Assembly (NCBI RefSeq): GCF_037023745.1
Contig: NZ_CP146101.1
Span: forward strand, 1,860,001 to 1,924,000
Origin: Streptomyces sp. SCSIO 30461
GTDB lineage: Bacteria; Actinomycetota; Actinomycetes; Streptomycetales; Streptomycetaceae
Reading direction: 5' to 3'
Length of the DNA: 64,000 nucleotides
A model generated the notes under the pieces. That model had not been told where the DNA came from. It did no database searches and was given only the letters and a program-made list of their open reading frames with translations. Each line of letters opens with the position of its first letter. The first letter of the stretch is position 1. Below, one piece after another: positions 58,427 to 64,000 of this stretch. The translations under genes were made by a program, and so were the position numbers.

Positions 58427-58636
58427 CGTGCTGTCGGCGGAGCCGGAGGAACCGGCTCGGCCCCGGCGCATGGCCCCCGGGCGTGGCCCGGCCGAGCGGC
58501 GGCGGACGCCCGGTCGCGGCGGGTCCGTGCGGGGGCGGAGCGGGTGCTCCCGGGCTCCGGTGCGCAGCGCCTCTCCTTGCCAGGACCTGTGCCGCGCGGC
58601 TGCCTGCCGGCGGGGAGCCGCGCTAGGGTCGGAATC

Positions 58637-59356
58637 GTGACTGTGAAAGCCGTGGTGTGGGACATCGACGACACGATCTTCGATTACACGGGCGCCGACA
58701 CCGCGGGGCTGCGGCGGATGCTCGACGCGGAGGGGCTGCCGCACGGCTACCTGTCGGCGGACGAGGCCCTGCGGCGCTGGCGGGAACTCGCCGATCGGCA
58801 CTGGGCGCGCTTCGCCGCCGGCGCGGTCGACTTCCAGGGACAGCGGCGTGATCGTGTCCGCGACTTCCTCGGCAGGCCGCTGAGCGATGCCGAGGCCGAC
58901 GACTGGTTCGGGCGGCATGTCGTGCACTACGAGGCGGCCTGGGCGCTCTTCCCGGACTTCCTGCCCGCGCTCGACCGGTTGAGCGGTACGCACCGGCATG
59001 CCGTCCTGTCGAATTCGTCGATCCACAACCAGGACCGCAAACTGCGCGCACTCGGGGTGCGGCATCGTTTCGAGGCGGTCCTGTGCGCCGTGGAGCTGGG
59101 CGTGTCCAAGCCCGATGCCGCAGCCTTCCTCGCCGTCTGCGGCGCGCTCGGGCTGCCGCCTGGGGAGGTCGCGTACATCGGGGACCACCCGGACATCGAC
59201 GCCCGCGGAGCCGTCGAAGCGGGGCTGACCGGCATCTGGCTGGACCGGTCGGGACGGGGCGGCCGGCCCGAGCTGACTCGGATCGCGGCGCTGGACGAGC
59301 TCCCCGGGCTGCTGTGCGCGGATACCCGTTTTGGAGCGCCGTCCACCTTCGGGTAA
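58637..59356 (+). CDS. HAD-superfamily hydrolase, 239 aa
   Basis: Haloacid dehalogenase-like phosphatase. Motif I VVWDIDDTIFDYT with the nucleophile Asp, C1-type helical cap, motif II AVLSNSSIHN, motif III Lys in GVSKPDAAAF, motif IV YIGDHPDIDARGAVEAG. GTG 58637 chosen because motif I begins ten residues later; longer upstream frames are shadows. No partner gene indicates the substrate. Next to the tRNA array. Confidence 0.9.
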   Translation: MTVKAVVWDIDDTIFDYTGADTAGLRRMLDAEGLPHGYLSADEALRRWRELADRHWARFAAGAVDFQGQRRDRVRDFLGRPLSDAEADDWFGRHVVHYEAAWALFPDFLPALDRLSGTHRHAVLSNSSIHNQDRKLRALGVRHRFEAVLCAVELGVSKPDAAAFLAVCGALGLPPGEVAYIGDHPDIDARGAVEAGLTGIWLDRSGRGGRPELTRIAALDELPGLLCADTRFGAPSTFG

Positions 59357-59448
59357 TGTTCTTCCTGCGCCGAGGGAAGCGGGCCGAAAGCCAAGGACCG
59401 GAAGCGCACCCAACCGAATGAAACCCCCGCAGGGGGGTTGAATTTTGA

Positions 59449-59520
59449 TGGCCTATGGTGTAATTGGCAGCACGACTGATTCTGGTTCAGTTAGTCTTGG
59501 TTCGAGTCCAGGTAGGCCAG
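59449..59520 (+). tRNA. tRNA-Gln (CTG)
   Basis: 72 nt, full cloverleaf: acceptor TGGCCTA/TAGGCCA with discriminator G, anticodon stem ACTGA/TCAGT, anticodon CTG at 59482-59484, TTCGAGT T-loop. CCA not encoded. Confidence 0.95.
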
Positions 59521-59541
59521 CTCGCAGAGCTCATCTGCAAA

Positions 59542-59614
59542 GCCCCCGTTGTGTAGCGGCCTAGCACGCTGCCCTCTCAAGGCAGTAGCGCCGGTTCGAA
59601 TCCGGTCGGGGGTA
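59542..59614 (+). tRNA. tRNA-Glu (CTC)
   Basis: 73 nt: acceptor GCCCCCG/CGGGGGT, anticodon stem CTGCC/GGCAG, anticodon CTC at 59576-59578, TTCGAAT T-loop. Identical to the copy at 59700. Confidence 0.95.
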
Positions 59615-59699
59615 CAGATCCATCCTGCTGGATCATCCGGGTCGCTCCCGATGATCCAGCGGTGACATCATTCGGCTTTCGTCGGATGGGATCGCTAGG

Positions 59700-59772
59700 G
59701 CCCCCGTTGTGTAGCGGCCTAGCACGCTGCCCTCTCAAGGCAGTAGCGCCGGTTCGAATCCGGTCGGGGGTA
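59700..59772 (+). tRNA. tRNA-Glu (CTC), second copy
   Basis: Same 73-nt sequence as 59542-59614, anticodon CTC at 59734-59736, after an 85-bp spacer holding GGATCATCCGG and ATGATCC repeats. Confidence 0.95.
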
Positions 59773-59788
59773 CTGGTCTACATCACCA

Positions 59789-59860
59789 TGGCCTATGGTG
59801 TAATTGGCAGCACGACTGATTCTGGTTCAGTTAGTCTTGGTTCGAGTCCAGGTAGGCCAG
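59789..59860 (+). tRNA. tRNA-Gln (CTG), second copy
   Basis: Identical to 59449-59520; anticodon CTG at 59822-59824. The 21-bp spacer to the following tRNA-Glu is also identical to that of the first pair, so Gln-spacer-Glu was duplicated as a unit. Confidence 0.95.
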
Positions 59861-59881
59861 CTCGCAGAGCTCATCTGCAAA

Positions 59882-59954
59882 GCCCCCGTTGTGTAGCGGC
59901 CTAGCACGCCGCCCTCTCAAGGCGGTAGCGCCGGTTCGAATCCGGTCGGGGGTA
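59882..59954 (+). tRNA. tRNA-Glu (CTC), third copy
   Basis: Differs from the other two only in the anticodon stem, CCGCC/GGCGG instead of CTGCC/GGCAG, a compensated base-pair change. Anticodon CTC at 59916-59918. Confidence 0.95.
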
Positions 59955-59957
59955 CAA

Positions 59958-59997
59958 GACCAGGAGGCCCTCCCCTAACGGGGAGGGCCTCCTGGTC
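59958..59997. terminator. Terminator of the tRNA array
   Basis: 18-bp perfect stem GACCAGGAGGCCCTCCCC with its complement around TAAC, starting 3 bp after the last tRNA and 17 bp from the convergent merR stop. Likely bidirectional. Confidence 0.9.
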
Positions 59998-60013
59998 TGC
60001 GTGGGTGGCTCGA

Positions 60014-60652
60014 TCAGCCGAAGCGCCGGAACGACTCCTCCGCCTCGGCCAGTCTGCGCAGGCTCAGCAGCACCGGCTCGTACAGCACGGTGCAGGCCAC
60101 CGCCGCCTCCACCTGCGCCTCCTCGTCCTCGTACCGTTCCACCAAGTCCAGGTCGGCGACGCCCAGTTCACCCGCACTGCGGGCGTAAGGGAGGAGCTGC
60201 TCCGTACCGCAGGGGTAGCCCAGTCGCACCATGGTGGCGATCGCGCCGACCAGCATCCGATAGGCCGGGGAATCGGCACCCGCCTGGCGGCCGAAGTCCC
60301 AGCCCATGCGCTCCAGGAGGCTCTCGGCGGTACGGCGTGCCGTCTCGGTTGCCGCGTCGTCCTCGCTCGGTTCCGGGGCGTGCGGCAGGGACCAGACCGC
60401 GGCGCCTATCCGTGAGTGGAGGTCGAGGGACTCGTTCCCGACGGCCGCGAGCACGTCTCGGGCGGCGGCCACCGGCAGCCGGCCCACCTGGATCAGCGCG
60501 CGCACCAGTCGGAGCCGGCGCAGGTGGCCCTCGTCGTACTCGGCCTGGGTGGCACTGATCCGTCGCCCGACCGGCAGCAACTGCTCGCGCAGGTAGTACT
60601 TGATCGTCGCGGTGGGAACACCGCTGCGCTCGCTGAGCTCCGCCATCCTCAT
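60014..60652 (-). CDS. MerR-family transcriptional regulator, 212 aa
   Basis: N-terminal MerR winged helix: MRMAELSERSGVPTATIKYYLREQLLPVGRR and the LRRLRLVRALIQVGRLPVAAARDVL coiled start. The C-terminal domain (about residues 85-212) is helical, acidic and without clustered Cys or His, so it is not a metal sensor of the classical type. Divergent from the DUF4188 gene over a 95-bp region with a 26-bp interrupted palindrome, so it most likely controls that gene and itself. Confidence 0.9.
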   Translation of the reverse strand: MRMAELSERSGVPTATIKYYLREQLLPVGRRISATQAEYDEGHLRRLRLVRALIQVGRLPVAAARDVLAAVGNESLDLHSRIGAAVWSLPHAPEPSEDDAATETARRTAESLLERMGWDFGRQAGADSPAYRMLVGAIATMVRLGYPCGTEQLLPYARSAGELGVADLDLVERYEDEEAQVEAAVACTVLYEPVLLSLRRLAEAEESFRRFG

Positions 60653-60690
60653 TCGCCTGCCACCTCTGCTTGCACCGTTCCTTGGGGAGT

Positions 60691-60716
60691 GGCACTATCT
60701 AACTATAGATAGTGCC
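60691..60716. promoter_or_regulatory. MerR-type operator between merR and DUF4188 gene
   Basis: 11-bp perfect arms GGCACTATCTA and TAGATAGTGCC around ACTA; the inner TATAGAT can serve as a -10 for the DUF4188 gene. A partial repeat CACTATC follows at 60716-60722. Confidence 0.75.
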
Positions 60717-60747
60717 ACTATCCAGCATTCCTCGCCAGGAGGCAGTC

Positions 60748-61233
60748 ATGGGTGAGAAGCCGATCACGGGCCGTATGACCGCGCAGTCGCAGGATGGGGT
60801 GACGGTCTTCCTCATCGGGATGCGTATCAACAACTTCCGGGCGCTGCGCAGTTGGCTTCCGGTGGCCGGGGCGATGCCGCGGATGATCACGGAGCTCTCC
60901 AAGGAGAAGGAGCGTGGGCTGCTCGGATTCCAATTCCTGCTGGGCTCGCCCCGGCTGCTGTACGTGGTCCAGTACTGGGAGTCGCACGAGAAGCTGCTCG
61001 CCTATGCCTCCGACCGGGACGGGGAGCACCGGCCTGCCTGGGCCGCCTTCAACCGGCGTCTGCGGGAGGGCAAGGGCAAGGTCGGCTTCTGGCACGAGAC
61101 GTATGTCGTTCCGGCGGGCGCCTACGAGTCCGTGTACATCAACATGCCGGAGTTCGGTCTCGGCGCGGCGACCGGAGTCGTCCCGGTCGCTCGCCGGGGC
61201 GAGTCGGCGGCCGACCGTCTCAGGGTCGCCTGA
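60748..61233 (+). CDS. DUF4188 family protein (dimeric alpha-beta barrel monooxygenase-like), 161 aa
   Basis: DUF4188 pattern: GRMTAQSQDGVTVFLIGMRINNFRALRSWLPV, LLGFQFLLGSPRLLYVVQYWESHEKLLAYA, HRPAWAAFNRR, and VGFWHETYVVPAGAYESVYINMP. Relatives look like antibiotic-biosynthesis monooxygenase folds without a known substrate; homologues are often annotated with phenylacetaldoxime dehydratase or transcriptional neighbours. CAGGAGG nine bases before ATG. It sits on its own under the divergent MerR regulator. Confidence 0.85.
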   Translation: MGEKPITGRMTAQSQDGVTVFLIGMRINNFRALRSWLPVAGAMPRMITELSKEKERGLLGFQFLLGSPRLLYVVQYWESHEKLLAYASDRDGEHRPAWAAFNRRLREGKGKVGFWHETYVVPAGAYESVYINMPEFGLGAATGVVPVARRGESAADRLRVA

Positions 61234-61307
61234 GGCGGCGGTCCTTCCCGGAACCTCCGGGCGTCCGGGGTCGCCGTCCTGTCGCGGTGGCGGCCTGGGG
61301 CGCCCTA

Positions 61308-61482
61308 GGGCGTGTTGCGAAAGTAGCTCCGTCCGCCCGCAGGGCGGGGCCTGCGGCGTCTGGTGCGTGCGATCGCAAGGCGGAGGATCATCCTCGTACT
61401 GGACGTACGTGGATGACTCCGACAACGCAGCGAGCGTGCGTGCCAGGCGTCGCGGGTCAGGAGGGACTTTCGCAACACGCCC
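61308..61482. mobile_element. 175-bp MITE-like inverted-repeat element, copy 2
   Basis: Same length and ends as 1521-1695; two substitutions, both in the right inner arm (CCAGACGCCGC reads CCAGGCGTCGC), which weakens the hairpin. Flanked on both sides by TA (within CTAG), consistent with a TA duplication. It fills most of the 345-bp gap between the DUF4188 gene and ndgR; the remainder holds nothing I recognise. Confidence 0.85.
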
Positions 61483-61578
61483 TAGCCGCGGCCAGGCGGA
61501 CGCACCCCCGCCGGACCGCGCCCCCCGTGCCGCCTCCGGTCCCCGGACTCCCGGTCGCGGCGGACTACGGGACAGCCC

Positions 61579-62295
61579 TCAGCTCGCCCGGCGCAGTGCG
61601 TCGGACAGGCGGGCCGCGGCGTCGATCACCGCCTGGGCGTGCATGCGGCCCGGGTGGCGGGTCAGTCGCTCGATCGGTCCGGACACCGAGACGGCGGCCA
61701 CCACCCGGTTGGACGGGCCGCGCACCGGGGCGGAGACCGAGGCGACGCCCGGTTCACGTTCGCCGATCGACTGCGCCCAGCCCCTGCGCCGCACGCCGGA
61801 CAGTGCCGTCGCCGTGAAGCGGGCGCCCTGGAGGCCGCGGTGCAGGCGCTCCGGCTCCTCCCAGGCCATCAGGATCTGGGCCGATGAACCGGCCTTCATG
61901 GTGAGGGTCGAGCCCACGGGCACGGTGTCCCGCAATCCGGACAGCCGCTCCGCGGCGGCCACGCAGATCCGCATGTCGCCCTGCCTGCGGTAGAGCTGGG
62001 CGCTCTCGCCGGTCACATCCCGCAGGTGCGTCAGCACCGGTCCGGCGGTGGCCAGCAGCCGGTCCTCACCCGCGGCGGCGGCGAGCTCCGCCAGCCGGGG
62101 ACCCAGGATGAACCTGCCCTGCATGTCACGTGCCACCATCCGGTGGTGCTCCAGCGCCACGGCGAGGCGGTGCGCCGTGGGTCGCGCGAGCCCGGTCGCC
62201 GCGACCAGCCCGGCGAGGGTGGCCGGGCCGGACTCCAGCGCGCTCAGTACCAGCGCTGCCTTGTCGAGAACTCCGACGCCACTAGAGTTGTCCAT
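61579..62295 (-). CDS. ndgR: IclR-family regulator NdgR, 238 aa
   Basis: Global regulator of amino acid metabolism and differentiation in Streptomyces (also AreB). N-terminal winged helix: [49 protein letters not shown]-terminal IclR effector domain: [50 protein letters not shown] and [27 protein letters not shown]. Divergent from leuC, which NdgR is known to control in other Streptomyces. ATG 62295 gives the conserved [13 protein letters not shown] start. Confidence 0.93.
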   Translation of the reverse strand: MDNSSGVGVLDKAALVLSALESGPATLAGLVAATGLARPTAHRLAVALEHHRMVARDMQGRFILGPRLAELAAAAGEDRLLATAGPVLTHLRDVTGESAQLYRRQGDMRICVAAAERLSGLRDTVPVGSTLTMKAGSSAQILMAWEEPERLHRGLQGARFTATALSGVRRRGWAQSIGEREPGVASVSAPVRGPSNRVVAAVSVSGPIERLTRHPGRMHAQAVIDAAARLSDALRRAS

Positions 62296-62472
62296 GCAAC
62301 GATACTCACGTCTCACTCTGTGAAACGCAAGTTCCAATTCTCCGAGAAGTTGCGAACCTGTGTTGTACGGCCGTACGAGGCCAGCGTGCCTCCGCCGGCA
62401 ACCACCGGTGCCGTGCCGCGCAATCGATCTCTAGCAGGCGTCCGGCAGCGTTGCCGGGCCGGAGGGAAAGCG
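62296..62472. promoter_or_regulatory. ndgR-leuC divergent promoter region
   Basis: 177 bp. AT-richer part 62296-62375 includes CTCACGTCTCACTCTGTGAAACGC and the 12-bp palindrome GTACGGCCGTAC (62365-62376). By family knowledge NdgR binds here; I cannot define its exact site. GGAGGG lies eight bases before the leuC ATG. No leader peptide or terminator is present, unlike ilvB and cimA. Confidence 0.6.
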
Positions 62473-63906
62473 ATGGGTAGGACACTCGCGGAGAAGGTAT
62501 GGGACGACCATGTCGTCCGGCGCGCCGAAGGCGAGCCCGACCTGCTCTTCATCGACCTTCACCTCCTGCACGAGGTGACCAGCCCGCAGGCGTTCGACGG
62601 CCTTCGTCTGAGCGGGCGCCGGGTGCGCCGGCTGGACCTCACCATCGCCACCGAGGACCACAACACCCCGACCCTCGACATCGACAAGCCGATCGCCGAT
62701 CCGGTCTCGCGCGCCCAGTTGGAGACCCTGCGCAAGAACTGTGCCGAGTTCGGCGTGCGGCTGCACCCGCTCGGAGACGTGGAGCAGGGAGTCGTCCATG
62801 TGGTGGGACCGCAGCTGGGCCTCACCCAGCCGGGCACCACCGTGGTCTGCGGTGACTCCCACACCTCCACCCACGGCGCCTTCGGCGCGTTGGCTTTCGG
62901 TATCGGCACCTCGCAGGTCGAGCATGTGCTGGCCACCCAGACCCTGCCGCTGGCCCGCCCCAAGACCATGGCGATCACGGTCGAGGGCGAGCTGCCCGAC
63001 GGTGTCACCGCCAAGGACCTGATCCTGGCGATCATCGCGAAGATCGGCACCGGCGGCGGCCAAGGCTACATCCTGGAGTACCGCGGCTCCGCCATCGAGA
63101 AGCTTTCGATGGAAGCCCGCATGACCATCTGCAACATGTCGATCGAGGCGGGCGCCCGGGCCGGCATGATCGCCCCGGACCAGACGACGTTCGACTACCT
63201 GGAAGGCCGGGAACACGCCCCCAGGGGCGAGGACTGGGACGCCGCGGTCGCCTACTGGAGGACCCTGCGCACCGACGACGACGCCGTCTTCGACGCCGAG
63301 GTCTTCATCGATGCCGCCGAGCTGTCCCCGTTCGTCACCTGGGGCACCAACCCGGGCCAGGGCGCTCCGCTGTCCGCCAGCGTCCCCGACCCGGCTTCGT
63401 ACGAGGACGCTTCGGAGCGGCTCGCCGCCGAGAAGGCTCTGGAGTACATGGGATTGACCGCGGGGCAGGCGCTGCGGGACGTCAAGGTCGACACCGTCTT
63501 CGTAGGCTCCTGCACCAACGGCCGTATCGAGGACCTGCGCTCCGCGGCGGCGATCCTGGACGGCCGCAAAGTCGCCGACGGGGTAAGGATGCTGGTGGTC
63601 CCCGGCTCGGTTCGGGTGGCGCTCCAGGCGGTCGAGGAGGGGCTCGACAAGGTCTTCAAGGAGGCCGGCGCCGAATGGCGGCACGCGGGCTGCTCCATGT
63701 GCCTGGGTATGAACCCCGACCAGCTCGCTCCCGGCGAGCGTTCCGCGTCCACCTCCAACCGCAACTTCGAGGGGCGGCAGGGCAAGGGCGGCCGTACCCA
63801 TCTGGTGTCACCACAGGTCGCAGCCGCCACTGCCGTGCTCGGCCACCTGGCGTCGCCCGCCGACCTGACAGACCTGTCCGTTCCTCGTACGCCCGCCGGA
63901 GTCTGA
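62473..63906 (+). CDS. leuC: 3-Isopropylmalate dehydratase large subunit, 477 aa
   Basis: Aconitase-family Fe-S isomerase converting 2- to 3-isopropylmalate in leucine synthesis, with LeuD. Motifs: [72 protein letters not shown](A)[13 protein letters not shown], first cluster Cys in [15 protein letters not shown] and the other two in [15 protein letters not shown]. Full length. leuD starts five bases after the stop. Confidence 0.97.
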   Translation: MGRTLAEKVWDDHVVRRAEGEPDLLFIDLHLLHEVTSPQAFDGLRLSGRRVRRLDLTIATEDHNTPTLDIDKPIADPVSRAQLETLRKNCAEFGVRLHPLGDVEQGVVHVVGPQLGLTQPGTTVVCGDSHTSTHGAFGALAFGIGTSQVEHVLATQTLPLARPKTMAITVEGELPDGVTAKDLILAIIAKIGTGGGQGYILEYRGSAIEKLSMEARMTICNMSIEAGARAGMIAPDQTTFDYLEGREHAPRGEDWDAAVAYWRTLRTDDDAVFDAEVFIDAAELSPFVTWGTNPGQGAPLSASVPDPASYEDASERLAAEKALEYMGLTAGQALRDVKVDTVFVGSCTNGRIEDLRSAAAILDGRKVADGVRMLVVPGSVRVALQAVEEGLDKVFKEAGAEWRHAGCSMCLGMNPDQLAPGERSASTSNRNFEGRQGKGGRTHLVSPQVAAATAVLGHLASPADLTDLSVPRTPAGV

Positions 63907-63911
63907 CCGTC

Positions 63912-64000
63912 ATGGAAGCATTCACCACGCACACCGGTCGTGCCGTCCCGCTGCGCCGCAGCAATGTCGACACCGACCAGATCATCCCGGCCCACTGGCT
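63912..64000 (+). CDS. leuD: 3-Isopropylmalate dehydratase small subunit (5' end only)
   Basis: First 29 codons: [30 protein letters not shown], the typical LeuD N-terminus with the [10 protein letters not shown] motif. The gene runs past the window edge. It is co-transcribed with leuC. Confidence 0.95.
   Translation, partial: MEAFTTHTGRAVPLRRSNVDTDQIIPAHW

Noticed and set aside
59449-59954. Regularly spaced repeats suggestive of a CRISPR-like array
   Set aside because: The repeats are complete tRNA genes with cloverleaf structure and anticodons.

Overview
This is a high-GC chromosomal window from a Streptomyces-type actinomycete. GTG starts, four-base ATGA/GTGA gene overlaps and strong third-position GC are everywhere. 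The gene order (mnmA, ligA, two c-di-GMP proteins, gatCAB, ilvBNC, serA, proline genes, leuB, ilvE, cimA, accBE, two conservons, gltX, tRNA-Gln/Glu array, ndgR, leuCD) matches what I remember of the Streptomyces coelicolor SCO5486-SCO5554 core region. No prophage, CRISPR array, biosynthetic gene cluster or complete insertion sequence is visible, so most of the window is conserved core genome.

Layout. 1-8270: sulfur relay for tRNA thiolation (cysteine desulfurase, MnmA), a Tat-like amidase, a LOG-family protein, an SDR, a MetE-like protein and LigA. 8533-10650: an intact GGDEF-EAL protein (RmdB type). 10859-15375: an SGNH hydrolase and the gatCAB amidotransferase operon. 15569-20552: a minus-strand accessory stretch (unknown protein, small DUF6191-like protein, PQQ-type sugar dehydrogenase lipoprotein, aldo/keto reductase), then a 2-hydroxyacid dehydrogenase. 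20662-23859: a second membrane c-di-GMP protein (CdgC type) preceded by paired BldD-like boxes. 23893-39485: an amino-acid block with an attenuated ilvBNC operon, serA, divergent pucR/proline catabolism, leuB, ilvE and cimA with its own attenuator-like leader. 39579-44237: a secreted Gly-rich membrane protein, DUF1876 and YceI proteins and accBE. 44609-55219: two tandem conservon operons (cvnDCBA, minus strand). 55778-64000: a 57-residue repeat peptide, FAH-family hydrolase, gltX, HAD hydrolase, five tRNAs, a MerR/DUF4188 pair, ndgR, leuC and the start of leuD.

How it works together. The centre is a branched-chain amino acid supercluster controlled by leader-peptide attenuation (ilvB, probably cimA) and by the IclR regulator NdgR (leuCD). 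Proline is degraded by a two-gene put operon facing its PucR regulator across a 20-bp palindrome. Two opposing c-di-GMP enzymes lie 10 kb apart.

The most notable unexplained signals are: (1) the two conservons share exactly identical DNA across cvnD (600 bp) and cvnB (420 bp) while cvnA and cvnC have diverged, which looks like recent gene conversion; (2) a 175-bp terminal-inverted-repeat hairpin element present twice, 60 kb apart, one copy supplying the last base of a stop codon; (3) a 57-residue peptide with a duplicated ANPRRTTL motif; (4) inverted BldD-like boxes before cdgC. All calls come from reading the sequence; no database search was run.
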